This document shows, piece by piece, positions 53,173 through 61,804 of a stretch of 64,000 nt of DNA. Source of the DNA: Falsiroseomonas stagni DSM 19981 (GTDB lineage Bacteria; Pseudomonadota; Alphaproteobacteria; Acetobacterales; Acetobacteraceae). The stretch lies in the NCBI RefSeq assembly GCF_900114315.1, contig NZ_FOSQ01000007.1, forward strand, positions 98,282 through 162,281. Direction: 5' to 3'. The position numbers and the translations under genes were made by a program. The notes below the pieces were generated by a model. It saw only the letters and a program-made list of their open reading frames with translations. It ran no database searches and was not told the origin of the DNA. Position 1 is the first letter of the stretch. The number at the start of each line of letters is the position of its first letter.

Positions 53173-54621
53173 TCACCGCGATCCAAGGATCGGCAGCGAC
53201 AGCGGCATCAACTCATCCACCGTCGCGCCCCGGGGATCGCGATCCGCCACCAGCGCCGCCAGCCGCGCCTGTTCCCGCGCCACATCGGCGGAGGCGCGCG
53301 CGCGGTCGATGGTCAGCACCTCGCCCCCCTCCACGCGCTGCACGCCATCGACGAAGACATCGCGGACAGGCCTTTCGCCCGCGACATGCACCAGGTTGCG
53401 CAAGGGATCGCGCGCCGGCTGCATCGCTGGGTGGTCCAGCGTGGCGATGACGATATCCGCCTTCGCCCCCACCGCGAGCCTGCCGATATCGTCGCGCCCC
53501 AGCACATCAGCCGCGGCGGCGGTGGCGGCGTGGAAGATGCGCGCCGTGTCGCAGCGATGCATCGGCCCCGCCGCCGCGCGCGCCTGCAACTCCGCCACGC
53601 GCATCTCCTCCCACAGATTCTGCGGGTGGGTATCCGTCCCCATCGCGATGGCGATGCCGCGTTCCATATAGGCGCCGAGGTCATGCAGCATCGAGCCATC
53701 CCGCAGGAACACCGTCGGGCAATGCGCGACCGCCGTGCCCGTCTCCGCCAGCAGCCGAAGATCCTCGCGCCGCGGCCAGAGGATCCAGGGATGCGCATCG
53801 GTGAACACGGCATGGCCGAGGATGGTGGTGGGGCCGAGGAAGCCGAGCCCGTGCAGATACTCGATCGGCGTGCAGTCATGACGCCGCGTCATGCCCGCGA
53901 ATTCGGCGATGCTCTGCGCGGCATGGGTGTGCAGCGGCCTTCCCCTGGCGCGCGCCAGTTCCGCGCCGCGCCGCAGCAGATCGGGCGTGCAGGTATCCAC
54001 CTGCGCTGGCGACACCATGGCCGAGAGGCGCCCGCTCTCATGCGCCTCCGCCTGGTCCATTACCTCCGCCGCTTCGGCGAAGGCAGCGGCGCCGAAATCC
54101 GGGACCCAGTCGTATTGCGTCTCCTGCCCCGTCTCCGTGAACCAGTTGGCGGATCGGAACATCGGCGCGACGACGCCGCGCAACCCGCTCACCGCGAACT
54201 GCTCGATCCAGCCGGGATAGGCATGGCTGAGGTCGACGGCGGTGGTGACGCCGGAGGCCAGCAACTCCGCATAGGTGTAGCGGGCGCTCGCGCGGATCGC
54301 CTCCGCATCCGGGATGAAGGCCTGGCGGAAGCGGTGGCGGCCGGAATTGAACAGCCGCGGATTGCCGAATTCCTCGACATAGCCGCGGAACAGCGGGGAC
54401 TGGCCGGGATGGCAATGGATGTTGATGAGGCCCGGCAGCACGATGGCGGCGCTGCCATCGATCTCCCGCGCCGCAACCCCATCCCAATGCCCGCCGACCT
54501 GCACCAGGCAGTCGCCGGCGAAGGCGACATCGGCATCCCGCAGATACCCATGCGCCCCCGCCACCCCGTCCCAGGCCACCACCCAGGCGGCCCGGCGGAT
54601 GACGGTGACGGGGGCCGTCAT
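53173..54621 (-). CDS. Amidohydrolase of the SsnA/guanine-deaminase type
   Basis: 482 residues from the ATG at 54621, two bases after the DctP stop. Metal ligands: HxH in LINIHCHPGQSP near 69, His in HTHAAQSIAEF near 235, His in ILGHAVFTD near 272, Asp in MGTDTHPQNLWEEMRV near 330. The MGTD(T)xPxN(L/M)WEEMR segment is typical of aminohydrolases of the TrzA/AtzA/8-oxoguanine-deaminase group. Co-transcribed with the TRAP receptor gene, so it likely deaminates or dechlorinates the transported ring compound. It precedes the hyu operon by 83 nt on the same strand. Confidence 0.9.
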   Translation of the reverse strand: MTAPVTVIRRAAWVVAWDGVAGAHGYLRDADVAFAGDCLVQVGGHWDGVAAREIDGSAAIVLPGLINIHCHPGQSPLFRGYVEEFGNPRLFNSGRHRFRQAFIPDAEAIRASARYTYAELLASGVTTAVDLSHAYPGWIEQFAVSGLRGVVAPMFRSANWFTETGQETQYDWVPDFGAAAFAEAAEVMDQAEAHESGRLSAMVSPAQVDTCTPDLLRRGAELARARGRPLHTHAAQSIAEFAGMTRRHDCTPIEYLHGLGFLGPTTILGHAVFTDAHPWILWPRREDLRLLAETGTAVAHCPTVFLRDGSMLHDLGAYMERGIAIAMGTDTHPQNLWEEMRVAELQARAAAGPMHRCDTARIFHAATAAAADVLGRDDIGRLAVGAKADIVIATLDHPAMQPARDPLRNLVHVAGERPVRDVFVDGVQRVEGGEVLTIDRARASADVAREQARLAALVADRDPRGATVDELMPLSLPILGSR

Positions 54622-54623
54622 GC

Positions 54624-55667
54624 TCAGCGGATCGCCATGCCGCGCGCGCGGCCGACCGTGTCGTTCCACACCTGCGCGCAGCCGGGATAGGCGCGGTTGC
54701 AGCGCGCCGCCCATTCGGAGAGGATCACCTCCTCCGAGATCCGGCGCAGCCGGGTCTTGTCGGCCTCGCTGACCGTGGCCAGCGTCATGTTGAAGGGCTG
54801 GTGCGCCTGGCGCAGGCATTCCGGCCGGCCGAGGCTGCAATTCGTCGCATCCTCATTGGTCGTGCGCGCCAGTTCCCACAGATCATTCTCCATGCGCGTG
54901 AACTGGGCCAGGTAGGCGTCCCGCTGCGCCGGCGTCTGGCGGTTCCACCAGGCCAGGTTCACGAGATGCGCCTGCACCGCGCCCGACACCGACAGCGGCA
55001 GCAGATGCGTCGTCACCTCCGGCCACTTGCCCGTATTGGCGGAGGTGGGCGAGGTGATGCCGCAGGACGCGACGCCCCGCTGCAGCGCCGGATAGACTTC
55101 CGGGAAGGACAGCGTCACCGGCGTCGCGCCCAGCCGTTCCAGCAGTTGCGACATCGACGCGGTGAAGGACCGCACGCGCTGGCCGCGGAGGTCATCCAGC
55201 GTGCGGATGGGCTGGCTGCAGAAGAAGACCTGCGACCCGAAGGGCCAGATCGCGACGACCTTGGCGCCGAAACGCTGCTGGATGCGGGCGTCGAAGACCT
55301 CCCGGAACGCATTCACCGCGCCGCGCAGTTCCTCCAGGTCCGTGGAGACGCCGATCAGGTCGATGCCTTCCAGGAAGGGATCGTCACGCGACGCCAGGCC
55401 GATCTGCGCGGAGACGACATCGAAGGTGCCGGCGCGGACCAGGCGCAGCGCATCGGCCATGTTGATGCCGAGGCCCTGGAACTCGCTGCGCTCGATGCGG
55501 ACGTTGAGCCCCGTGGTGATGCGCTCCATCGCCGCATTCTCCACCGGGAACTGGGTGGAGACCGCCTGCGACTGGCTGAGCCAGCGCACCGGCGCCTGGG
55601 CCATGGCGGCGCCCGCCGAGAGGGAAACGGCGAGCACGGCGCCGAGCAGGCTGCGGATTGGGTTCAT
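54624..55667 (-). CDS. dctP: TRAP transporter periplasmic receptor DctP
   Basis: 347 residues. Signal peptide ends near AAMAQ at residue 22. DctP-family marks: AGTFDVVSAQIGLASRDDPFLEGIDLIG near 75, LRGQRVRSFTASMSQLLERLGATPVTL near 165 with the conserved carboxylate-binding arginine, and SFPEVYPALQRGVASCG near 195. It captures an organic acid for the DctQM channel encoded divergently at 56640-58549. Four extra cysteines near the C-terminus (NCSLGRPECLRQ and RCNRAYPGCAQ) are unusual and may form disulfides. Confidence 0.92.
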   Translation of the reverse strand: MNPIRSLLGAVLAVSLSAGAAMAQAPVRWLSQSQAVSTQFPVENAAMERITTGLNVRIERSEFQGLGINMADALRLVRAGTFDVVSAQIGLASRDDPFLEGIDLIGVSTDLEELRGAVNAFREVFDARIQQRFGAKVVAIWPFGSQVFFCSQPIRTLDDLRGQRVRSFTASMSQLLERLGATPVTLSFPEVYPALQRGVASCGITSPTSANTGKWPEVTTHLLPLSVSGAVQAHLVNLAWWNRQTPAQRDAYLAQFTRMENDLWELARTTNEDATNCSLGRPECLRQAHQPFNMTLATVSEADKTRLRRISEEVILSEWAARCNRAYPGCAQVWNDTVGRARGMAIR

Positions 55668-55787
55668 GGGTGTCCCCCCGAGGATCGATGGCGCGCGCAT
55701 TACGCGGCGGCCACGCGCCGGGCGCAAGGCCGCTGCGGCGCCCGAAGCGGGGGCGGCGGCCGCTGATCCGCCCACCCCACGGGCAAT

Positions 55788-55806
55788 CTGCCGCGATATT
55801 CGGCAG
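55788..55806. promoter_or_regulatory. 19-bp dyad in the divergent TRAP promoter region
   Basis: CTGCCG (55788-55793) is repeated inverted as CGGCAG (55801-55806) around the AT-rich centre CGATATT. It lies in the 200-nt space between dctP and the racemase-dctQM unit, near a CATAAT hexamer at 55831-55836 that could be a -10 box. A candidate operator for the whole cluster; no regulator gene is in the window. Confidence 0.4.
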
Positions 55807-55867
55807 CATCGCGCCTTTGCGGGACCCATGCATAATCCCGGCGCCATTTCCCGGACGGAGTCGCGCC

Positions 55868-56608
55868 GTGCGCCTGCTGGTCGCCAACCCCAACACAACC
55901 CCGCAGGTCACCGAACTCTGCGCGACCGCCGCCCGCGCCGTCGCCTCCCCGGGTACGGAGATCCTGCCCCTGACCGGCCGCTTCGGCGCCCAGATCATCA
56001 ACTCCCGCGCCGAGAACGCGATCGCCGGCCATGCGATGCTGGAGATGCTGGCGGAGAATGTGGCGGGCGCGGATGGCGTGCTGCTCGCCGTCTCCTACGA
56101 CACGGGCTTGCTCGCGGCGCGGGAGGTCCTGCCCGTGCCGGTGGTCGGCATGACGGAAGCGGGCATCGCGGCGGCCTGCCTGCTCGGCACGCGCTTCGGC
56201 CTCGTCACCTTCGGCACGCCCTTCATCTACCAGGAGCTGGTGGCGCAGCAGGGGCTGACGGGAAGGCTGGCCGGCATCCGCGCCATCACCGCCTCGCCCA
56301 AGGATGCCTATGCCGATCCGGCGACGGTGGACGCCAAGGTGGCCGATGCCGCCAGCGCCCTGGTTGCCGAGACGGGGGCGGAAGTCGTGGTCCTGTGCGG
56401 CGCCGCCATGGCCGGCATGCCCGCCCGCATCCGCGATGCCGTGCCCGTGCCGATGCTGGATGGCATCGCCGCCGGCATCGGCCTGCTGGAGATGCTGGTG
56501 CGCCTGAAGCCCGCCAAGGCGCGCACGGGCAGCCTGGCGCATCCCGGGCAGCGGCCGACCCAGGGCCTGTCACCCGCCCTCGCCGCGTTGCTGGCGGCGG
56601 GCGCATGA
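55868..56608 (+). CDS. Aspartate/glutamate/hydantoin racemase family protein
   Basis: 246 residues from a GTG at 55868 giving the standard start RLLVANPNTTPQVT. Two-domain Asp/Glu racemase fold: DGVLLAVSYDTGLLAAREVLPVPVVGMTEAG near 72-100 and EVVVLCGAAMAGMP near 180. The second catalytic cysteine is kept, but the first (usually ACFxDPG or similar) is missing, reading AVSYDTG. That may mean a one-cysteine isomerase such as a maleate-isomerase-like enzyme or a changed role. It is 31 nt before dctQ, so probably acts on the TRAP substrate or a product of the hydantoinase. Confidence 0.87.
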   Translation: MRLLVANPNTTPQVTELCATAARAVASPGTEILPLTGRFGAQIINSRAENAIAGHAMLEMLAENVAGADGVLLAVSYDTGLLAAREVLPVPVVGMTEAGIAAACLLGTRFGLVTFGTPFIYQELVAQQGLTGRLAGIRAITASPKDAYADPATVDAKVADAASALVAETGAEVVVLCGAAMAGMPARIRDAVPVPMLDGIAAGIGLLEMLVRLKPAKARTGSLAHPGQRPTQGLSPALAALLAAGA

Positions 56609-56639
56609 GGATGGCACGGGAAATGCCTGGGGCCGGTCC

Positions 56640-57245
56640 ATGAATGACGGCAATCCCCTCACCCGCCTCCTCGGCCCGCCCGCCCGCGTTCTCGCCTTGG
56701 CCGGCGGCTGGTGGCTGCTCGGCTTCTCCTTCGTCACCTGCTTCGAGATCATCGCCCGGAAGTTCTTCGGCTTCTCGCTGCAAGGCATCGATGAGGTCGG
56801 CGGCTACACCACCGCGGTCGTCTCCTCCCTCGCCTTCGCCTGGGCGCTGGTGACGAAGTCCCATACCCGCGTCGATTTCCTGCTGGCCCACATGCCGGAA
56901 TGGCTGCGCGCCTTCCTCAACGCCTTCGCCTATGCGCTGCTGGCGGGCTTCGCCGTCTTCGCGTCGCTCCGTGGATGGGCGGTGCTGGAGGAGACGATCG
57001 AGTTCGACGCCCATGCCATCACGCCGCTCGGCACGCCGCTCTGGATTCCGCAATCGCTCTGGCTGGCGGGCATCGTCGTCTTCGCGGTCATCGCAGTGCT
57101 GCTGGCGCTCCACGCCGCCTGGCTGCTGCTGACGGACCGCAAGCACGTGAACCACCTCTACGGCCCCATGACGCTGGATGAGGAAGTCGCCATCGAGGCC
57201 AGCGCCATCGCGACGCGCACGGCCGGCAAGGATCTCGCCCCATGA
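56640..57245 (+). CDS. dctQ: TRAP transporter small permease DctQ
   Basis: 201 residues, four membrane helices (about 18-40, 52-75, 95-118, 142-168). CFEIIARKFFGFSLQGIDEVGGY near 34 is the typical DctQ helix 1-2 sequence and HTRVDFLL near 80 the conserved loop. It bridges DctP and DctM in the inner membrane. Its stop overlaps the dctM start (ATGA). Confidence 0.93.
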   Translation: MNDGNPLTRLLGPPARVLALAGGWWLLGFSFVTCFEIIARKFFGFSLQGIDEVGGYTTAVVSSLAFAWALVTKSHTRVDFLLAHMPEWLRAFLNAFAYALLAGFAVFASLRGWAVLEETIEFDAHAITPLGTPLWIPQSLWLAGIVVFAVIAVLLALHAAWLLLTDRKHVNHLYGPMTLDEEVAIEASAIATRTAGKDLAP

Positions 57246-58549
57246 TCGGCGTCGGTGAAACCGCGATCGGCTTCGGCCTCCTGGTCGGGCTGCTCTTCCT
57301 CGGCCTGCATGTCGCCACCGCGATGTTCGCCGTCGCCGCCATCGGCGCGGTGGTCTATCTCAGCCCGGCCCTGGTCGCGGCGGCGGGAATGCAGTTCTGG
57401 GGTGCGATGGAGGATTACGTCCTTCTCTCCATCCCGCTCTACATCCTGCTGGGGGAGATCCTGGTCCGCAGCGGCAGCACCGACAGGCTGTACCAGAGCC
57501 TGTCGGACTGGCTGAACCCCCTGCCCGGCGGCCTGCTGCACACGAATGTCGGCGCCAGCGCCATCTTCTCCGCCGTGTCGGGGTCCTCCGTCGCCACCGC
57601 CGCCACCATCGCCACCGTCGCGCTGCCTTCCTTCCGCAAGCGCAAATACGATGACCGCCTGGTGCTGGGCTCCATCGCGGCCGGCGCCTCGCTCGGCAAC
57701 CTCATCCCGCCGGGCATCGCGCTGATCGTCTATGGGGCGCTGACCAATACCTCCGTCGGGCAGCTCTACGCCGCGGCCGTCATCCCCGGCATCGTGATGA
57801 CGCTGCTGTTCATGGCGACGATCGTCGTCCTCGCCCTCGCGCGGCCCGATTTGGTGCGGCAGAAGGAAGTGCTGGACCCGCTGCTGGTGCGGTTGAAGCG
57901 CCTGGTGGACCTGCTGCCGCCGCTGGTGATCTTCACCATCATCATGGGCTCCATCTATACGGGATGGGCGACGGTGACGGAAAGCGCGGCGCTGGCTGTG
58001 GTGGCGGCGCTGCCCATCGCCGCCTTCTACGGCCGGCTGAACGTGAAGATGCTGCATGAATGCTTCATCGCCACCGCGCAGCTCACCGCCATGTCCATGC
58101 TGGTGCTGGCCGCCGCCTTCTACCTGAACTTCGTCCTCGGCCTGCTGGGCGTCACGCCGGCACTCGGTAAGTTCATCACGGAACTCGGCGCCTCGCGGAT
58201 CGAGCTGCTGATCGCCCTCGCCGTCTTCTACCTGCTGCTCGGCATCTTCTTCGAGAGCCTGCCGATGATGGTCGGCACCGTGCCCATCGTCTTCCCCGTG
58301 GTGGTCGCGGCCGGCATCGACCCGATCTGGTTCGGCGTCTTCATGGTGCTGATGTGCGAGGTCTCGCTGCTCTCGCCCCCGGTCGGCATGACGCTCTACG
58401 TCATCCAGGCCGTGCGGCGGGAAGGCACCATCGCCCAGGTCTTCGCCGGCACCATCCCCTTCTTCGCCGCGATGGTGCTGATGACGGCGCTGCTGATCGC
58501 CATCCCGGAGATGGCGCTGTGGCTGCCGAGGCTGATGTACGCGCCGTGA
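57242..58549 (+). CDS. dctM: TRAP transporter large permease DctM
   Basis: 435 residues with about twelve membrane segments. DctM signatures: MEDYVLLSIPLYILLGEIL near 58, SGSSVATAATIATVALPSF near 115, GASLGNLIPPGIALIVYGALTNTSVGQLY near 145 and PVGMTLYVIQA near 380. It carries the sodium-coupled channel for the substrate caught by DctP. Last gene of the racemase-dctQ-dctM unit; a hairpin (58587-58602) lies between it and the convergent deacetylase gene. Confidence 0.94.
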   Translation: MIGVGETAIGFGLLVGLLFLGLHVATAMFAVAAIGAVVYLSPALVAAAGMQFWGAMEDYVLLSIPLYILLGEILVRSGSTDRLYQSLSDWLNPLPGGLLHTNVGASAIFSAVSGSSVATAATIATVALPSFRKRKYDDRLVLGSIAAGASLGNLIPPGIALIVYGALTNTSVGQLYAAAVIPGIVMTLLFMATIVVLALARPDLVRQKEVLDPLLVRLKRLVDLLPPLVIFTIIMGSIYTGWATVTESAALAVVAALPIAAFYGRLNVKMLHECFIATAQLTAMSMLVLAAAFYLNFVLGLLGVTPALGKFITELGASRIELLIALAVFYLLLGIFFESLPMMVGTVPIVFPVVVAAGIDPIWFGVFMVLMCEVSLLSPPVGMTLYVIQAVRREGTIAQVFAGTIPFFAAMVLMTALLIAIPEMALWLPRLMYAP

Positions 58550-58586
58550 CTTTTCGTGCCTTCAAGCGCCAGGCGCCGGCTTGGCT

Positions 58587-58602
58587 CGCCGCATGAGCGG
58601 CG
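58587..58602. terminator. Small hairpin between convergent genes
   Basis: CGCCGC (58587-58592) pairs with GCGGCG (58597-58602) around ATGA, 38 nt after the dctM stop and 40 nt after the end of the facing deacetylase gene. Short stem, no U-run; a weak terminator candidate. Confidence 0.35.
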
Positions 58603-58641
58603 GGCCGCCTTCGCGCCTTGCCTGTCCCTGGCAGGCGCCTT

Positions 58642-59523
58642 TCATACGGCCCGCGACGGATCCTCATGCACGAAGGCCGCGATATCGGCCCCGCGCGTGA
58701 TCCAGATGTCGCCGGCCCGCGCCGCGATATGCGCCAGCGCGCGGTCCAGCTGCCGCCGGCGGAAGGGCTGGCCCATGATGTTGGCGTGCAGCGCAAGGCC
58801 GAAGACGAGGGGCACCTCCGCCGCATCCGCGATCATCTGGTCCACCTGGTCGATGATCATGTCGGCGAATTCGGCCGCACTCGCCTGGCGGCCGATGATG
58901 GCGACGCTGTCGTTGATCTCCTGCGAATAGGGCATGGCCAGCAGCGGCCCCGCATCCGTCAGCAGCCAGATCGGCTGGTCATCCGCGCCCCAATCCATGA
59001 TGTAGCGATAGCCCGCGCGGCGGATCAGCTCCGGCGTGCGCGGCGTCTCCGCCAGCCAGGGGCCGAGCCATCCCTCCGGCGCCACGCCTTCCTCCCGCGC
59101 GATGCGCGATGTCGCCTCCGCGATCAGCGCGCGCTCATCCGCCTCCGACAGCCCGGCCTGGCTTTCGGAATTGGTGCGGCCGTGGCAGGCGATCTCATGG
59201 CCCAGCGCGCGGCAGGCGGCGGGAAAATCCGGCGCCTGGTCATAGACGGCGCTGTTCAGCAGCACCGTCAGGGGGATGCCGTGCTGCTGGAACTGCCGCA
59301 GCAGCCGCCAGGCGCCAACGCGCGTGCCGTATTCGCGCCAGGCATTGTTCAGCACGTCGGGCTGCGTGCCGCCCGGCACCAGATCCTCCACCAGCCCCTC
59401 GCCGAAGGCGTAGTGTTCGACATTCAGCGCGACATACAGCGCGAGCCCCTTGCCGCCGGGCCAGCGGAAGCGGGGCCGATCCTCGATGGATCGATGCGCG
59501 TAGCGTCCGTGGGTCTTCAGCAT
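58642..59523 (-). CDS. Polysaccharide deacetylase-fold protein (NodB/PuuE-like)
   Basis: 293 residues. ALNVEHYAFGEG near residue 33, YGTRVGAWRLLRQFQQ near 66, ACHGRTNSESQ near 112, GWLGPWLAETPRTPELI near 150 and ALHANIMGQPFRRRQLDRAL near 243 line up with the two paralogues at 23655 and 24617. It too lacks the TFDDG motif. It overlaps the FGGY kinase by 7 nt as the last gene of a kinase-deacetylase pair. The link between a sugar kinase and this fold is unusual; the product's role is unknown. Confidence 0.87.
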   Translation of the reverse strand: MLKTHGRYAHRSIEDRPRFRWPGGKGLALYVALNVEHYAFGEGLVEDLVPGGTQPDVLNNAWREYGTRVGAWRLLRQFQQHGIPLTVLLNSAVYDQAPDFPAACRALGHEIACHGRTNSESQAGLSEADERALIAEATSRIAREEGVAPEGWLGPWLAETPRTPELIRRAGYRYIMDWGADDQPIWLLTDAGPLLAMPYSQEINDSVAIIGRQASAAEFADMIIDQVDQMIADAAEVPLVFGLALHANIMGQPFRRRQLDRALAHIAARAGDIWITRGADIAAFVHEDPSRAV

Positions 59524-60992
59524 CCCGTTACCGCCGCCAGCCTGGGAAACAACGGCTTCAGCCGCTCATAGCTCTCGCGCCACAGCGGGTAGATCGCGTT
59601 ATAGCGCGCCGCCGCCGTCGCATCGGGCTCCACCCGGCCGGCCGGCGTTACGAAGCGGCCGATCGCGTTCCAATCCTCGAAGGCGCCAACGCCAATCCCC
59701 GCGACATAGGCCGCGCAGAGGCAGGAGCCGGGATGCCCGTGCAGCAGGTGGATCGGCAGCCCCAGCACATCCGCCGCGATCTGCATCCAGACGCGGCTCG
59801 CCGCCCCGCCATCGCTCGCGATCACATGGGTCGTATCGTGGCCGAGGTCGCGCAGCACCTCCACATGATGGCGGAAGCCGAAGCACACCGCCTCCAGCGC
59901 CGCGCGCCAGACATGCGCCAGGCCGTGATGCAGGCCGAGGCCGATCAGCGTGCCGCGGGCATGGGGATCATGCAGCGGCGTCTTCTCGCCGAGGAAATAG
60001 GGCAGCAGCAGCAGCCCCGCCGCCCCCGGCCGCACATCCGCCGCCATCATGTCCAGTTCCGCATGGCTGCGCCCGCCGCCCCATTCCCGCACCACCCAGT
60101 TCAGCACCGCGCCCGATGTCGCCATGCAGCCATTCGGCAGGAACAGCCCCGGCACCAAATGGAAGTCGAGGAACAGCCGCGGGTCCGGGCTGGGCGATGA
60201 CGTCGCCAGCAGGATGTCCCCCGCGCCCCCGAATTTCACCAGCAGGTCGCCGGGCCGCGTGACCCCCGCGACGAAGGCGGAGGCCACATGGTCCGCGCAG
60301 CCCGCCACCACCGGCGTGCCCTTCGCCAGCCCCGGCACCTCCGCCGTGACGCCGCCGATCACCACATGCCCCGCCCGCAGCGGCGGCAGCATTGCGGGCG
60401 TGACGCCGCCGAGCGCCACCAGGTCTTCCGCGATGGCATCGGTGGCCAGGTCCAGGAACCCGGCCTCCAGCGCCCAGTTGCGTTCCAGGGAAGCCGCGCC
60501 GGTCAGGCGCCAGGCGATGTCGTCGTAGCTGCCGCGCAGGGTCGCGATGCGCGCGAAGGCGTGCGGTTCGTGCCGCCGCAGCCAGCGCAGCTTCGGCGCG
60601 ATCAACTGCTGGTTCACGCCATTGCCGGTGCGGGCGATGAAGGCGGCCTCATCGACCTCCGCGCGGATCTCCTCCACCTCCGCGCTGGTGCGGCCATCGC
60701 TCTGCTGGATGCTCGGCCGGATCAGCGCCCCCGCGCCGTCCCGCAGCACCAAGGCGGGCACCATGCCGGTCACGCCGATGGCAGCGACGGGGCCGGGCGA
60801 TTGCGCCAGCATCGCCCGCAGGATCGCCAGGGTGTTGTCCCACCACTGGTCCGGGTCTTCCTCCGCCCATCCGGGCGCGGGGCTGCGCAGATCGACGGGG
60901 CGCGACGCCGTCGCCAGCACGGCGCCATCGCTATCCACCAGGATGCCGATGGTGGAGGTGGTGCCGATATCGATCCCGATCAGCCGCGCCAC
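59517..60992 (-). CDS. FGGY-family carbohydrate kinase
   Basis: 491 residues, two actin-like ATPase domains. GIDIGTTSTIGILVD near 6, GVTGMVPALVL near 73, the catalytic aspartate in AGCADHVASAF near 232, KFGGAGDILLA near 253 and ASDGGAASRVWMQIAADVLGLPIH near 395 match xylulokinase-like members. It phosphorylates a pentose or polyol in the cytoplasm. Starts 4 nt before the end of the spacer to the BtpA/SgcQ gene upstream, so the operon runs SDR-BtpA-kinase-deacetylase. Confidence 0.92.
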   Translation of the reverse strand: MARLIGIDIGTTSTIGILVDSDGAVLATASRPVDLRSPAPGWAEEDPDQWWDNTLAILRAMLAQSPGPVAAIGVTGMVPALVLRDGAGALIRPSIQQSDGRTSAEVEEIRAEVDEAAFIARTGNGVNQQLIAPKLRWLRRHEPHAFARIATLRGSYDDIAWRLTGAASLERNWALEAGFLDLATDAIAEDLVALGGVTPAMLPPLRAGHVVIGGVTAEVPGLAKGTPVVAGCADHVASAFVAGVTRPGDLLVKFGGAGDILLATSSPSPDPRLFLDFHLVPGLFLPNGCMATSGAVLNWVVREWGGGRSHAELDMMAADVRPGAAGLLLLPYFLGEKTPLHDPHARGTLIGLGLHHGLAHVWRAALEAVCFGFRHHVEVLRDLGHDTTHVIASDGGAASRVWMQIAADVLGLPIHLLHGHPGSCLCAAYVAGIGVGAFEDWNAIGRFVTPAGRVEPDATAAARYNAIYPLWRESYERLKPLFPRLAAVTGC

Positions 60993-60996
60993 GCGC

Positions 60997-61794
60997 CTAC
61001 CGCAGCCCCCGCACCCGGTCCATGAAGCGCGCGACGCGATCCGGGTCCACCTTGTTCCAGGTATTGCCCTGGTGCTTGAAATGCGTACCGATCACGCAGC
61101 CATCGGCCACGCGCATGATCGTCTCCACATTGTCGATGGTCACGCCGGTATTGGCGAAGACGGGCGTGCTTCCCGCGCCCCGCCGCGCCGCTTCCAGATC
61201 CGATCCCTCCACCGCCTGCCCCGTGATGCCGCCGGAGACGCAGATGACATCGGCGAGCGAGGAGAAGATCGCGCTCCGCGCCCGCTGCTCGATGCTGCGC
61301 GTATCCGGCGTGCTGGCGAATTCCGCGTTGATGTTGAACAGCAGCTTCAGATCCTGCCGGCCGAGTTGCGCCCGCAGCCGCAGCGCGCCGGCGCAATCGG
61401 GCTCCCACATCCCCATGTCGCTGGCATAGACGCCAGTGAAGACCTCCCGCGCGAAGCGCGCGCCGGTCGCCACGGCGACGGCGACGGTACCAACAGGATC
61501 CCAGAGGTAGTTGACGCCGAAGGGCACGGTCAGCGCGGGCTTCGCCGCCGTCACCAGCGCCGTCATCGCCGCCAGGCTCTCCGGCGTTGCCTTCAGCAGA
61601 TAGGGTCGGTCCCCCTCATTGCCGAACATGATGGCATCGACGCCGCCCTTCTGGAGCGCCGCGATATCCTCCAGCACATCGTCCAGCAGCCCCGCCATGC
61701 CACGCTTCGCGTCATACAGCGGCGATCCCGGCAAGGGCCCCAGATGGGCCATGGCGATCACCGTCTTCCTGGTCTCGAACAATCCCGGGATCAT
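60997..61794 (-). CDS. BtpA/SgcQ family protein
   Basis: 265 residues, TIM-barrel-like throughout. Hallmarks of the family: VIAMAHLGPLPGSPLYD near 12, DAIMFGNEGDRPYL near 53, PFGVNYLWDPVGTVAVA near 90, SGGITGQAVEGSDL near 187 and ANTGVTIDNVETIM near 218. SgcQ is tied to an uncharacterised sugar pathway and BtpA to photosystem I assembly, so the reaction is not known. Its place between a kinase and an SDR supports a sugar-phosphate role here. Confidence 0.9.
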   Translation of the reverse strand: MIPGLFETRKTVIAMAHLGPLPGSPLYDAKRGMAGLLDDVLEDIAALQKGGVDAIMFGNEGDRPYLLKATPESLAAMTALVTAAKPALTVPFGVNYLWDPVGTVAVAVATGARFAREVFTGVYASDMGMWEPDCAGALRLRAQLGRQDLKLLFNINAEFASTPDTRSIEQRARSAIFSSLADVICVSGGITGQAVEGSDLEAARRGAGSTPVFANTGVTIDNVETIMRVADGCVIGTHFKHQGNTWNKVDPDRVARFMDRVRGLR

Positions 61795-61804
61795 CTTGTC
61801 CTCG

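Noticed and set aside
50843-53671. A 942-codon plus-strand open frame opposite hyuA.
   Set aside because: Low-complexity His/Arg-rich translation with no domain; the opposite strand holds an intact HyuA with ATPase loops.
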